From Thermoplasmatales archaeon (GTDB lineage Archaea; Thermoplasmatota; Thermoplasmata; Thermoplasmatales; Thermoplasmataceae), in assembly GCA_026127925.1 (NCBI GenBank), contig JAJSLM010000005.1, positions 62,001 through 126,000 on the forward strand: a stretch of 64,000 bases of DNA, read 5' to 3'. A program made the position numbers and the translations under genes. The notes below the pieces were generated by a model. The model was given only the letters and a program-made list of their open reading frames with translations, was not told where the DNA came from and searched no databases. This document shows positions 19,779-29,325 of this stretch, one piece after another (position 1 is the stretch's first letter; each line of letters starts with the position of its first letter).

Positions 19779-20858
19779 TCAGGAGATCATGTCCATGCCA
19801 TGATCGCTTTCAACTTCTCCAGCCATCTCGGGATAAACACTTGTAGTTAAGCCCGTGGCGACGACGAGAACCTGAACCGTTCCACTCTCCACTCTGTTAT
19901 CCACGGTTGTTCCCCATATGATCCTTGTATTTTTGCCAACTCTCTTACGTATCATATCGGAAGCATTGCTTGTTTCCTCAAGCTGGAGGTCCTTTCCACC
20001 AATAACGTTAACGATGACACCTGAAGCTTTAGACATGTCAAGCTGAAGGAATGGAGATGCTAACGCTTTCTGGACCGCGTCGCTCACCCTTGTCCCAGGT
20101 TCTCCCATGCCCTGCCCCATGCCTATCATAGCAAGGCCAGTGTCTTTCATTACTGTTCTGAGATCGTTAAAGTCAAGGTTAATCAGACCGGGTTTAGTAA
20201 TTAAGTCTGATATACCTGTTATTGCCCTAACCATAACCTCGTCGGCGAATCTAAAAGCCTTTTCCATTGGCATATCGGGGACAAGTTCAACAAGCTTGTC
20301 ATTTGGTATGAGTATAACGCAATCTGATGCTCTAATAAGTTTTCTCAGGCCCCACATCGCGTTCTTTAGCCTCACAGAACCCTCTGAAGTAAAGGGCATG
20401 GAAACTACTGAGATTGTCAAAGATCCACCTTCTTTGGCTCGGGAGGCGATATAATATGCTGATCCAGTTCCAGTTCCACCGCCAAGGCCTGCAGCCACAA
20501 ATGCAATGTCGACGCCAGATGTGTATTTTACGATCTCCTGATCGGATTCCTTTGCGGCTTGTTCACCGACCTTTGGATCGGCGCCTGAACCAAGACCCCT
20601 GGTGAGATTCTTTCCGAGCAGTACTTTATGATTCGCCTTTATTTTGAGCAAATGCGCAGCGTCAGTATTGCAAGCAATGAGAGTTACACCAACTACACCC
20701 TCTTTCATGAGTCGGTTGATCGTATTCGATCCGGCGCCACCCGCTCCGAATACTCTTATCTTTACCTTTAATTTATCTAAATATTCCTGTAATTCTTCTT
20801 CGGAAGTACCTATCTTTTCCTCTTCTTCTTCAAAATCAGACATGCTTGGTGTTACCAT
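19779..20858 (-). CDS. ftsZ: cell division GTPase FtsZ
   Basis: A 359-residue tubulin-superfamily GTPase that forms the division ring. An acidic leader of about 30 residues precedes the core IRVFGAGGAGSNTINRL. The tubulin signature GGGTGTG is at about residues 126-132, and the catalytic T7 loop is NLDFNDLRTVM near residue 220. The C-terminal domain runs to VLVVATGL, followed by a short tail without an obvious bacterial-type FtsA-binding peptide. All nucleotide-binding loops look intact, in contrast to the FtsZ-like protein at 29805-30584. It is monocistronic, with the transketolase operon downstream on the same strand. Confidence 0.96.
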   Translation of the reverse strand: MVTPSMSDFEEEEEKIGTSEEELQEYLDKLKVKIRVFGAGGAGSNTINRLMKEGVVGVTLIACNTDAAHLLKIKANHKVLLGKNLTRGLGSGADPKVGEQAAKESDQEIVKYTSGVDIAFVAAGLGGGTGTGSAYYIASRAKEGGSLTISVVSMPFTSEGSVRLKNAMWGLRKLIRASDCVILIPNDKLVELVPDMPMEKAFRFADEVMVRAITGISDLITKPGLINLDFNDLRTVMKDTGLAMIGMGQGMGEPGTRVSDAVQKALASPFLQLDMSKASGVIVNVIGGKDLQLEETSNASDMIRKRVGKNTRIIWGTTVDNRVESGTVQVLVVATGLTTSVYPEMAGEVESDHGMDMIS

Positions 20859-20929
20859 AATTACTTACAGATAACACGTACTTGGTTTTAAAATTTATCA
20901 TACCAGGAAAAAAATTGGAAGATATCGGA

Positions 20930-22084
20930 CTATCTTGTGAGCCAGTCTGTCCTCTTCCAAAATGTTAGAAGTCCATAAATGGTCGAACAGAACATTATTA
21001 GCAGGGCTATCGATCCATAAGCAATGGTTCTTAGCCTCTGTCCAGGCGTAATCTGCGATGCAACCCTTGTGAGAAATAGTGCGCTCCCGGCATATCCGAT
21101 AACCCCTATGCCTATTCTTCCTGACATATGGTGCGCGAATCTCTCGAGAGCCGTGAAATCTAAGAAATTACCGGGTTTCAATGGATCGAAAAAGTACGGG
21201 TGGAAATTTATGAATATTCCTACTCTGATGAGAGCCATTACCAATGTAAAGACAGGCAAAATATAAACATAAGATAATTCAAAACTGTAAAATTTTCCTG
21301 CCTTTGTCATAGTGCCGTCCCTGATCTCCCTGCCTAATCGAACCCAACCGGATCTCCCCCACCTGACGCTCTGCCTCCAGAATTTTTTCAGAGACCCCTG
21401 AGGATACGTCTCAACCTTTGTATCAAAGTCCTTAACAGCGAGCAATCCTTTTCTGATTATATAATTAGTCATCAACCAATCCTCGCCAAGCTGGCTAGGT
21501 CTGCCGAGAACCCTGGAATGAACGAACTCGTCAGAAAGTACGAATGGTTTTATGACTTTCGTGTCATACATAGCGCAGGGCCCATCAAGATTCATGACGC
21601 TCCCGTGGTGAGCCATCGCTTTATAAACCACTTCTTTAGAACGCTCTATGAACTCAGACATATATCCTATTCTGCTATCCGTTCTCCTGACCGTTATGTT
21701 TGCACCGACGCCACCAACACCATCAGTAAATCTGCTCAAAAGGCTTTTTGCTGCGTTGTCTGGAAGAACCGTGTCGCTATCTACAAACATGACATATTCA
21801 GTTTCGACATAAGACATACCTGTTGCGATTGTGCCTTTTTGCCCCAAATGCTTTTCCTGATAAATGAAGGTTCCACCAAGTGATTCTACTATAGAGCGAT
21901 AAGGATCATCATTGGAATCGCCAACAACGACAAATTTACATCCCTGTTTGGCAACGGAATTTATGGATTCGGTGAATATGGGAATGCTCTCATTGTAAAC
22001 CGGCATAAGGATAGTAACTTTGTTCAAGTCGATATCCGACAAAGTAGATTTGGCTTTATATTTCGCAGAATCGAATGTGTTCAT
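20930..22084 (-). CDS. processive family 2 glycosyltransferase, membrane-bound
   Basis: A 384-residue glycosyltransferase like hyaluronan or cellulose synthases. Seen are the N-terminal ILMPVYNES, the metal-binding D-S-D in VMFVDSDTVLPD near residue 103, an E-D-W in LGEDWLM and the acceptor-gripping Q-x-x-R-W (RQSVRWGRSGW) near residue 236. Three or four hydrophobic helices follow (about 270-295, 325-345, 355-375). It would extrude or build a surface glycan. The ATG at 22084 is the only standard start in frame, yet the same frame continues 48 codons upstream to TAA 22229-22231 and encodes a convincing membrane helix, so the real start may lie near 22204 (see finding). Confidence 0.88.
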   Translation of the reverse strand: MNTFDSAKYKAKSTLSDIDLNKVTILMPVYNESIPIFTESINSVAKQGCKFVVVGDSNDDPYRSIVESLGGTFIYQEKHLGQKGTIATGMSYVETEYVMFVDSDTVLPDNAAKSLLSRFTDGVGGVGANITVRRTDSRIGYMSEFIERSKEVVYKAMAHHGSVMNLDGPCAMYDTKVIKPFVLSDEFVHSRVLGRPSQLGEDWLMTNYIIRKGLLAVKDFDTKVETYPQGSLKKFWRQSVRWGRSGWVRLGREIRDGTMTKAGKFYSFELSYVYILPVFTLVMALIRVGIFINFHPYFFDPLKPGNFLDFTALERFAHHMSGRIGIGVIGYAGSALFLTRVASQITPGQRLRTIAYGSIALLIMFCSTIYGLLTFWKRTDWLTR

Positions 22085-22228
22085 GAAGTAATAAAGTAAG
22101 GATACACCTGTAAAAACTGCGATCAGTATCGCAGAAATTCCAATTAATAATATTAGAGCACTAAAATTCGTAACAACGAATTCTACACAGATATATATGT
22201 CTATTGGTACAATCTTGCGGAGAATACG
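22085..22228 (-). other. in-frame upstream extension of the glycosyltransferase encoding a membrane helix
   Basis: Upstream of ATG 22084 the frame stays open to TAA at 22229-22231. It reads through NFSALILLIGISAILIAV and FTGVSLLYYF directly into the annotated Met. This is a typical single N-terminal membrane anchor for this class of glycosyltransferase. No ATG, GTG or TTG occurs in these 48 codons; ATA 22204 and ATT 22213 are the nearest candidates, and a TATA-like TATTTAACG (centre near 22233) lies 20-29 nt before them. The helix is seen directly; use of a non-standard start is inference. Confidence 0.5.
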
Positions 22229-22231
22229 TTA

Positions 22232-22484
22232 AATACTCACTCCCTGAGCCGCAACACACTATTTACTGGAAACCGTATTTTCACAGTTTTTCTATTATCG
22301 GCAATATCCATGATTCAATCTACTACCGTCCGAATCGTACCGTTGCCCAAATATGAGGTAAGTACGAACTTAGAAATCATTCGTATTTTGCCATTGATAA
22401 GCCACAAAATACTGGTCTTCACGTTCATTTTATTAAACAAAACGTGAGGGAAAAGATTTTTCAAAAGATATCGGATATGCCTTC
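22232..22484. other. intergenic region upstream of purB
   Basis: About 250 nt without a recognisable gene between the divergent glycosyltransferase and purB. An A/T-rich stretch ATTTTATTAAAC (22427-22438) about 50 nt before the purB ATG is promoter-like. I see no tRNA, no strong hairpin and no repeat here. Confidence 0.4.
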
Positions 22485-23867
22485 ATGCCAGTATCACCGA
22501 TTGAGTTCCGTTATGGTCGTGATGAAGTCAAGAATATCTTCTCCGAAGAATCGAGATTTGAGTATTTTCTGAAGGTCGAAAGAGCCATTGCACAGGCAGA
22601 ATCCGAATTCAAAGTCATTCCAAAGGATGCTTATGAATCTATTAAGGCAGTTGTCGATTCAGGAAATGTTACGCTGAACAGAATGAAGGAAATCGAAAGG
22701 GAGACAAGACATGATATTGCCGCTCTCGTAAAGGCAATTTCTGAGCAATGCCCTGAAAATGGAGACTATGTTCACTTTGGGGCTACATCTAACGATATTG
22801 ACGATAGTGCAACAGCGTTGCAAATAAAAGACTTCCTTTCTTATCTCGAGGATGATCTCTTGAGATTTCAGGAAGTGCTCGCCACTCTAGTTCTGAAATA
22901 CAAAAATACACCCATGCTAGGAAGAACGCACGGTCAGCATGCCAGTCCGATAACGTTTGGCCTAAAATTATCGGTTTACCTGACAGAGATGAATCGCAAC
23001 GTAGAAAGACTTTTGGAGTCCCGCAAAAGGATAATTGCTGGAAAATTATCTGGTCCGGTTGGGACTGGGGCTTCCCTGGGACCTGATTTTTTAAGGATCC
23101 AAGAAAGGGCAATGGAAATCCTGGGAATTTCCGTAGACGTACCTGCAAATCAGGTCGTTGATCGTGACAGATACATAGAATTCCTGTCTTTGATTAACCT
23201 TATTGCTACGCTCTTAGAAAAAATTGGAACAGAAATAAGGAATCTACAACGTCCAGAAATCGGTGAGGTTTCGGAATACTTTGATGCAACGAGGCAGATC
23301 GGATCAAGTTCAATGCCCAGCAAGGTGAATCCCGTAAATTCAGAGAATGTTGTAAGCCTTGCGCGATTCATAAGAAGCCTCATCGTCTCCGAGTACGAGG
23401 CTGCCGTTACCTGGCACGAAAGAGACCTCACAAACAGTGCATCGGAGCGTTTTGTTATTCCCTACGCATGTATTCTCACCGATCATATCCTGACAAAGAT
23501 GACATCTGTGCTTGAAACCCTGAAAGTTGACGATAAGAGAATGCTCGACAACCTTCTTGCAGATGACTTTACTCTTTCGGAAGAGTATGTTACCGAACTC
23601 ACCACTCTAGGCGTTCCGAGGCAGACTGCACACGAACTTGTAAGATCAAGTGCTATGTATGCGGCCGACCGTGGAATTTCCTTAACACAAGCTATTTTAA
23701 AGAATCGAGATGTACCCGAAAATGTGATCAAACGTTTACCCAAAATTGATGATCCAACAAAATTCGTTGGACATTCGCGTGAATTGTGCGATCTTGCGCT
23801 CAGGGACTGGATAAGGACAAAATCTGCTCTGGTGGAGGGGAAGAAAGTTGGAAAGATTCAAAGATGA
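22485..23867 (+). CDS. purB: adenylosuccinate lyase
   Basis: A 460-residue fumarase/aspartase-superfamily lyase. It cleaves SAICAR to AICAR and adenylosuccinate to AMP during purine synthesis. The signature SSSMPSKVNPVNSEN (about residue 267) holds the flexible catalytic loop, and TRHDIAALVKAI and GRTHGQHASPITFG carry the substrate-binding histidines. Length is normal. Its stop overlaps the next gene by 20 nt. Other purine genes, purS and purL, are at 33.3-35.8 kb. Confidence 0.96.
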   Translation: MPVSPIEFRYGRDEVKNIFSEESRFEYFLKVERAIAQAESEFKVIPKDAYESIKAVVDSGNVTLNRMKEIERETRHDIAALVKAISEQCPENGDYVHFGATSNDIDDSATALQIKDFLSYLEDDLLRFQEVLATLVLKYKNTPMLGRTHGQHASPITFGLKLSVYLTEMNRNVERLLESRKRIIAGKLSGPVGTGASLGPDFLRIQERAMEILGISVDVPANQVVDRDRYIEFLSLINLIATLLEKIGTEIRNLQRPEIGEVSEYFDATRQIGSSSMPSKVNPVNSENVVSLARFIRSLIVSEYEAAVTWHERDLTNSASERFVIPYACILTDHILTKMTSVLETLKVDDKRMLDNLLADDFTLSEEYVTELTTLGVPRQTAHELVRSSAMYAADRGISLTQAILKNRDVPENVIKRLPKIDDPTKFVGHSRELCDLALRDWIRTKSALVEGKKVGKIQR

Positions 23868-24432
23868 GAAGCATCTGCTAAATGATATACTATCGATACT
23901 TTTCAAGGAGGAAAATAGTATCTCTGGTTTACACAAGAAGCTTGCAGAACACGGTAACGCAGTACACAGACTCATTTTGACTGGATATCTTGATGCGCTC
24001 GTTGATCAAGGTATCCTTAAGAGAAGAGAAGTTAAGCCTTCCAGGATTTACTCCCTCAACACTCAGTCTGGCAGGGATGTATATGATATTGTCGGAACCA
24101 TAGCAAGAAAAATATCGTCTGATAACAGTGGGGATGATGCCTTATTGCTTCTCTGTTATATTTTTAACAGGCCGATATTCTCTCGGGAACTTGAAAGATG
24201 TAACGTTGACCTTCCTGTTTCTTACAAAAAAGTTAATTCACAGAATAGAGCGGAATATTTGAGTATTCTTGAAAAGCAAGGTATAAAAATTGCTCCTTCA
24301 AATATGTTGATGGAACCGATTAAGGTTGATCAAGAGAGACTTTTAAGATTGCTAAGGGAACTCACGAACATAACTCTTGACGCAAAGAAGTATACTCCAA
24401 TGGATAATGAAGTTAATCAAAAAACACTCTAG
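23848..24432 (+). CDS. winged-helix-like protein of unknown function
   Basis: A 194-residue protein that I do not recognise as a named family. The first 65 residues (HLLNDILSILFKEENSISGL through LVDQGILKRREVKPSRIYSLN) look like a winged helix: three predicted helices then a basic wing. A second helical region (about 90-125) and a Leu/Arg-rich tail follow. It overlaps purB by 20 nt, so it is probably translated with it and may regulate or assist that pathway; this is inference from position only. Confidence 0.7.
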   Translation: MERFKDEKHLLNDILSILFKEENSISGLHKKLAEHGNAVHRLILTGYLDALVDQGILKRREVKPSRIYSLNTQSGRDVYDIVGTIARKISSDNSGDDALLLLCYIFNRPIFSRELERCNVDLPVSYKKVNSQNRAEYLSILEKQGIKIAPSNMLMEPIKVDQERLLRLLRELTNITLDAKKYTPMDNEVNQKTL

Positions 24433-24443
24433 TCAGAAGACGG

Positions 24444-25082
24444 TTAACCTATCTCGTCGAGTAAAAGATAACCGTGAGAACCTTCCCACAAAATGTGCGA
24501 TTTCATAATACTAAGGCGCTTCCCGTAACCTGGATAGGTTACGAATGTCTCGTATTCTCCTCCCTCACCACTTATGTTAATCCCAAACTTTTCTTCTTTT
24601 TTCTCTAATTCAGCCAGATAATCTTCGTCGATTACATGCCCAAGGTCCTCTTTTGTGAACCCGTCCGCGGAAACAGATACAATTACTGGCAATATGCCTC
24701 GTCTGATGATCTCCATTAAAACAGCTTTCTGATCCTTTCGCCAAAGTGGCGTAAAGGAGCGCATATTTAAAATGGTACACAATTTCTCAATTCTTGTCTT
24801 CTGATAGTCAGACGCTATTGCCCCAGAGATCAGTGTGCTAACACCGGATTCCGACAAATTTTTTAGCTTCAGGACAAGATCGTTCTCATTCATATATTCA
24901 GATCGGAGATTAAGCAGACCGGATACATATGAAGCCCTGTCTGCGTTTGGAAAATGATACATGTAGGAGAATTCCTCGGGAATTATGGTTAAAGCTTCAA
25001 CAATGTCCATCCCCTGTTCTATTGCTAGCACGGTTGAGAGAAACGAATCCTTTCCTCCTGACAACAATGTTACGGCTTTCAA
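24444..25082 (-). CDS. diphthine-ammonia ligase-like ATP pyrophosphatase (Dph6 family)
   Basis: A 212-residue N-type ATP pyrophosphatase. The PP-loop SGGKDS is near the N-terminus (VTLLSGGKDSFLS), and the family motifs GAIASDYQKTRIE, FTPLWRKDQ and NISGEGGEYETFV identify the Dph6/MJ0570 group. Dph6 converts diphthine to diphthamide on elongation factor 2. TTG 25082 is my preferred start because family members begin two or three residues before the PP-loop strand and a TATA element (TTTTTAATATG on the minus strand) lies about 30 nt upstream. ATG 25121 and ATG 25163 are in-frame alternatives. Confidence 0.87.
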   Translation of the reverse strand: MKAVTLLSGGKDSFLSTVLAIEQGMDIVEALTIIPEEFSYMYHFPNADRASYVSGLLNLRSEYMNENDLVLKLKNLSESGVSTLISGAIASDYQKTRIEKLCTILNMRSFTPLWRKDQKAVLMEIIRRGILPVIVSVSADGFTKEDLGHVIDEDYLAELEKKEEKFGINISGEGGEYETFVTYPGYGKRLSIMKSHILWEGSHGYLLLDEIG

Positions 25083-25213
25083 GAAGTTCCTGTTCCTTAG
25101 TATCGCGCATATTAAAAACATTTCATCCCAGGAAGATGTATGAAAAGAGCATGATTTGCTCAAAGAGCGACATTCATATTAAATAACGTGGATATATTGT
25201 TGATGGATTTAAT

Positions 25214-25687
25214 ATGACAGTTGAAGTTGGAGAACGCGCACCAGAATTTGAAGCGCTGGATCAAAATCTGAAACAGAGAAAGCTATCGGAGTTTAAAGGT
25301 AATAAATTGGTTCTTGCATTTTTCCCAGGTGCTTTTACAGGCGTATGCACTAAGGAGATGTGCAGATTCAGGGATTCAATGGCAGGATTCAATAATCTTG
25401 GGGCAAAAGTTGTTGGTATAAGCGTTGATACGCCGTTTTCTCTTGCTGAATTTGCAAAGGCTAACAAACTAAACTTCGATCTGCTCAGTGACGCGGAAAA
25501 GAACGTCTCAAAAAAATATGGTGTCCTCTATGAGAACTTTGTGAACATCCATGGTCTCAGAGCTTCCAAAAGATCGGTTTTTGTACTGGACAAGGAAGGC
25601 AATGTCAGATACAAGTGGGTTTCCGAAGATCCCGGTGTAGAACCTGACTACGAGAAAGTCAAAGAAGAAGTATCAAAACTAAAATAA
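25214..25687 (+). CDS. peroxiredoxin (BCP/AhpE-like)
   Basis: A 157-residue thiol peroxidase that reduces hydrogen and alkyl peroxides. The peroxidatic Cys45 lies in FFPGAFTGVCTKEMC, followed by Cys50 in a C-x4-C arrangement that may serve as resolving cysteine. GISVDTPFSLAEFAKAN, FDLLSDAEK and SVFVLDKEGNVRY are typical peroxiredoxin strands. It is divergent from the Dph6 gene, with an A/T-rich TTTAATATG just before its ATG. It suits an aerobic acidophile. Confidence 0.93.
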   Translation: MTVEVGERAPEFEALDQNLKQRKLSEFKGNKLVLAFFPGAFTGVCTKEMCRFRDSMAGFNNLGAKVVGISVDTPFSLAEFAKANKLNFDLLSDAEKNVSKKYGVLYENFVNIHGLRASKRSVFVLDKEGNVRYKWVSEDPGVEPDYEKVKEEVSKLK

Positions 25688-25739
25688 GTGTTACTTAATT
25701 AAAGCATATTTCTTTATATTTCTCAGTGATGGGATTGTA

Positions 25740-26228
25740 ATGAATATAGACCTTTCCAAGAAGTTGATAACAGCAGCATTTTCTGTTAAAAAGGGGGCAA
25801 AAGGTTTGACCCTCCAGGATTTTATTAGTACACTTTCTTTTAAGAAGAACCTCCTTGATCCAGAGACTGTTACAGAGTTTGTAAAGGCCGCCAGCAATGC
25901 TGGAATTCTGGTTGAGCGTGACGATCTTTATATCCCGAATTTCAGTGTATCGGGCATAATTGTTCCACTGGATTTCTCTGTGACCCGGGATGAGCTCTTT
26001 TCTTCGCCTGTGGAGCGGCCAGTCGTTGACCGGATCCTCGATTCCATGGTCGTTAACGGAAAATTCAGCAAAAAAGAGATCATTGAAAAGGCAAGAGAAA
26101 TTATGTCAGGATCTAAGTTCATGACCTTTGAGATAGCGCTTCTTGCCTTAATGTCAGATCAGGGATATGATACAAAACAATTCTGCGATGAACTCCTTGC
26201 TGGTCTCGGTTCCTCACATTCAGTCTGA
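25740..26228 (+). CDS. DUF2240-like archaeal protein
   Basis: A 162-residue protein resembling the archaeal DUF2240 (COG3612) group: an N-terminal helical part (LTLQDFISTLSFKKNLLDPETVTEFVKAASNAGILVERDD) that could be a winged helix, a linker with PVERPVVDRILDSM, and a C-terminal helical segment. The function is unknown. Its stop codon overlaps the convergent TPR gene by 9 nt. The family assignment is from memory of the pattern and is only moderately certain. Confidence 0.7.
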   Translation: MNIDLSKKLITAAFSVKKGAKGLTLQDFISTLSFKKNLLDPETVTEFVKAASNAGILVERDDLYIPNFSVSGIIVPLDFSVTRDELFSSPVERPVVDRILDSMVVNGKFSKKEIIEKAREIMSGSKFMTFEIALLALMSDQGYDTKQFCDELLAGLGSSHSV

Positions 26229-26963
26229 CTTTGATCTTTGGGCTATTTTTATTGCAAGATCAACATTTTCCATGGACATTGCAATGTCCGCAAGAACATC
26301 GTAAAGAAAAATTATTGATTCCCTGAAATTCTTCCTGTCTCTCTTGTTCTTGATTTTTTTGGCGATATCGTCCGCTTGATCCATTGCGGAATTCCCTAGT
26401 CTTAGTGCTTCGTCTGCATCTTTATCCTCGCTGATTATGCTTATCTTATTGGTAAGGGCCTCAAAATAATCATCCCAGTCCTCGTTCTCCTTTGACAGTG
26501 CAATTACTTCATCAAATATCTTGAGAGCCTCATTCTTGCTTTTCTTTGAATCCATTTTCAAGCTACCCAGTGAATTAAGGCTCATTGCTATGAAAACGGG
26601 GTCATTCATTTTTTTCGATAAATCCAGTGCCCTATTGGCAAAGGCTTCGGCTTCTTGATTTTTCCCCGCACTTGAAACAGCTGAAGCCAGGCTGAGCAGG
26701 TCTAAAACCACAAGATCCTGATCATCGATTTTTTCGTGAATGTGAAGAGAAATCTCACCGAATTTCTTTGCCTCCTCATACCCTTCCTTTCCGAGCAAAG
26801 AATATACAGTTGACAGACGTTGACAGAAATCCGCAGTATCTTGGTTCTCCTTGTCCTTCAGCATCTCGTATCCTTTCAGGTATTCCCTTATGCTATCAAT
26901 GTTCTTTCCTTTTCCAAGTAGCTGATCGCCAGTTTTCATATAGTTTTCAAGTTCCGGATCCAT
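26220..26963 (-). CDS. TPR repeat protein
   Basis: A 247-residue all-helical protein with about five degenerate tetratricopeptide repeats. Examples are GDQLLGKGKNIDSIREYLKGYEM, TADFCQRLSTVYSLLGKEGYEEAKKFGE and AMSLNSLGSLKMDSKKSKNEALKIFDEVI. Such proteins are scaffolds for protein-protein contacts. There is no signal peptide or membrane helix, so it should be cytoplasmic. It is strongly acidic/lysine-rich. The partner is unknown. It lies just downstream of HMG-CoA reductase on the opposite reading direction from DUF2240. Confidence 0.8.
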   Translation of the reverse strand: MDPELENYMKTGDQLLGKGKNIDSIREYLKGYEMLKDKENQDTADFCQRLSTVYSLLGKEGYEEAKKFGEISLHIHEKIDDQDLVVLDLLSLASAVSSAGKNQEAEAFANRALDLSKKMNDPVFIAMSLNSLGSLKMDSKKSKNEALKIFDEVIALSKENEDWDDYFEALTNKISIISEDKDADEALRLGNSAMDQADDIAKKIKNKRDRKNFRESIIFLYDVLADIAMSMENVDLAIKIAQRSKSD

Positions 26964-27000
26964 CTAGATTCGCCCATCTGTAATAATTCAGGGACTATTA

Positions 27001-28260
27001 TTAATTCTTCTTTCTCATTTCATCGTAAAGAGATGCTGCCCTTGACATACTTATGTCCTTTTCCCGTATCATTATCTTCGATATTGTTTCGATCAACTCA
27101 CCAGTAGCACCGACCGAAGCCGCCAATGATCTGGCGTGAAGCCTCATGTGGCCCTCCTGAATTCCTTCGGAGCAAAGCGCTCGAAGTGCAGCGAAATTCT
27201 GCGCCAAGCCTATAGAAGCCAAAAGATTAGAGAATTCCCTTGAATCACTGACGTTCAATATTTTCCGAAATATCGCCGCTTTCCTTACGGAATTTGTAGA
27301 ACCACCGACAGTGCCGACAGCAAGCGGAATCTCTATCTCACCTAGAAGATTATCCGAACTATCCAGTGAATATTTGGAGATCGAAAGATTCCCACTGAAA
27401 TGATAATAGGTATGGGCGTTGGCTTCTGCTGCCCTCCAATCATTCAAAGTTGCAAGAAGGACCGCATCGATGCCGTTCATAATGCCTTTGTTATGAGTGG
27501 CTGCTCTGAATGGATCGACATTGGCCATCTCATATGCCTTCACAATGCGTTTTGAAACTTCGCTTCCGCCAATCAGATCACTTCTGAAAACCGCACTGCT
27601 TTTCGTCACCCTGTTTGGTGTCAGGTTACTGAGAATGCGAAGGTTCGTCTCAATATCGAACTGCTCCGTCAAAAAAGACGCAACAGCTTCGCACATACTG
27701 TTAATGACGTTTGCCCCCATTGCATCCCTGACATCAACGTAAATCTCCAGCAGAACACTTCTTCCAGGGTCATTCAGAACACGTGTGCGTATGTCTTTTG
27801 CACCGGCATTGAGTTTTTTGAGAGTTCGGCTTCTTGAATTTGCAATATCCAAAATCTCTTCGCGTGCTTTTGTAATATGATCTATAACTTTCTCAGGGTC
27901 TTTCACATTTATGATCTGGATCTGACCGATCATGACGGGATCTGATGAGTCGGCAGTAAAACCCCCGGATTCATTTGCTATCCTGGAAGAGTTTGAGCAT
28001 GCTGCAACAACAGAGGCTTCTTCTATGGCCATTGGAACAAAATGTGATTTCCCGTTAACGATAAAATTTGGGACTATTCCTACTGGTATTTCCAACGTGG
28101 AAATAACGTTCTCTACAAGTTTTCCTGCGAGGTCCGTGTTGAGGCTCCCAGTCTTATAAAGTTCCTCTATTTCTTCACTGCTAAGATTTGTTTCTTTGGC
28201 AACTATTGAGAGCCTCTCGCTTGGAGTGCGTTTATAAAATCCCGAGAATCGATTTAGCAT
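27001..28260 (-). CDS. mvaA: hydroxymethylglutaryl-CoA reductase, class II
   Basis: A 419-residue HMG-CoA reductase of the bacterial (class II) type, making mevalonate for archaeal isoprenoid lipids. Catalytic features are the Glu of AIEEASVVAACS near residue 81, the Lys of ATHNKGIMNGIDAV near 263 with its Asp, and the C-terminal His in QEGHMRLHARSLA near 378. NRFSGFYKRTPSERL at the N-terminus is typical of class II and absent from class I. The start is placed at the second Met because a TATA-like TTTTAAA is centred 24 nt upstream; ATG 28266 adds two residues. Thermoplasmatales are known to carry this bacterial-type form. Confidence 0.93.
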   Translation of the reverse strand: MLNRFSGFYKRTPSERLSIVAKETNLSSEEIEELYKTGSLNTDLAGKLVENVISTLEIPVGIVPNFIVNGKSHFVPMAIEEASVVAACSNSSRIANESGGFTADSSDPVMIGQIQIINVKDPEKVIDHITKAREEILDIANSRSRTLKKLNAGAKDIRTRVLNDPGRSVLLEIYVDVRDAMGANVINSMCEAVASFLTEQFDIETNLRILSNLTPNRVTKSSAVFRSDLIGGSEVSKRIVKAYEMANVDPFRAATHNKGIMNGIDAVLLATLNDWRAAEANAHTYYHFSGNLSISKYSLDSSDNLLGEIEIPLAVGTVGGSTNSVRKAAIFRKILNVSDSREFSNLLASIGLAQNFAALRALCSEGIQEGHMRLHARSLAASVGATGELIETISKIMIREKDISMSRAASLYDEMRKKN

Positions 28261-28403
28261 AAGCATGTGATTCCGTAAGGTTTAAAATACTATTCAGATA
28301 ACAAGTTTAAGACAAAACACACGCAACCGTGATGCTCGATCACTCATTAGTTGAATCATCATGGTCTCAGCAAATTTTTATCTCTCCTTGAGTTAACTCG
28401 TTG

Positions 28404-29318
28404 ATGTTAAAGAACAAGAGCCTTGTTTCAATTGAGGATGTAACAACCACGGAACTTGAGGAAATATTCAAAATCGCTGGCGAAATGGAGAATTCTCTGG
28501 CTTCAGGCAAACCGCTTAAAACCATGGATGGAAAGATCATGGTTACAATATTTTACGAACCAAGCACGAGAACTAGACTGTCTTTTGAAAGCGCAATGCA
28601 CAGGCTTGGCGGGAGTGTTCTTTCGATTTCTGAAATTAAATCCTCATCCGTTGCAAAGGGAGAGACACTTGCAGATACAGTCAGGATGGCAGAAGGCTAC
28701 GCGGACATCATTGTGGTTCGCCATCCGATGGAAGGGGCCGCAAGACTTGCATCCCGCTTTTCAAGCAAACCGGTGATAAACGCAGGAGATGGTTCCGGAC
28801 AGCACCCGACACAGACAATTCTTGATCTGTATACCATAAGAAAGGAAATAGGGGATCTTAATGGGAAGGAGATAACCATTGTTGGCGACCTGAAATATGG
28901 GAGAACTGTACATTCTCTCCTCATAGCCCTTAGTAAATACGATGTTTCCGTAAACCTCGTTTCCCCCCAACTCCTTAGACTCCCAAATTATGTGTATTCA
29001 AGAATTGAGAACAGTATGAAGGTGAAGATGACTGAGGATCTTAACAGAGTTATAGAGACGACTGATGTGCTCTATGTTACGAGAATACAGAAAGAAAGGT
29101 TTTCTGATCCAAACGAATATAAGAGTGTTATCGGTTCCTACTCGATAAACATGAATACGGTCTCGGCGATGAAGGAAAAATCGATAATTATGCATCCGCT
29201 CCCAAGGATCGACGAGATCTCACCTGAAGTTGACCGATCGCCTAAAGCTGTTTACTTCAGGCAGGCCAATAACGGGGTACCGGTTAGAATGGCGCTTATT
29301 TCTGAGATACTGGGGTGA
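28404..29318 (+). CDS. pyrB: aspartate carbamoyltransferase catalytic subunit
   Basis: A 304-residue enzyme joining carbamoyl phosphate and aspartate, the committed step of pyrimidine synthesis. The carbamoyl-phosphate motif STRTRLSFE is near residue 52, [20 protein letters not shown] carries the HPTQ loop, and [10 protein letters not shown] is the C-terminal loop. It begins at ATG 28404 (a TTG directly in front is in frame) and is followed after 7 nt by pyrI. TATA-like AATTTTTAT lies about 25 nt upstream. Confidence 0.97.
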   Translation: MLKNKSLVSIEDVTTTELEEIFKIAGEMENSLASGKPLKTMDGKIMVTIFYEPSTRTRLSFESAMHRLGGSVLSISEIKSSSVAKGETLADTVRMAEGYADIIVVRHPMEGAARLASRFSSKPVINAGDGSGQHPTQTILDLYTIRKEIGDLNGKEITIVGDLKYGRTVHSLLIALSKYDVSVNLVSPQLLRLPNYVYSRIENSMKVKMTEDLNRVIETTDVLYVTRIQKERFSDPNEYKSVIGSYSINMNTVSAMKEKSIIMHPLPRIDEISPEVDRSPKAVYFRQANNGVPVRMALISEILG

Positions 29319-29325
29319 AAATACA

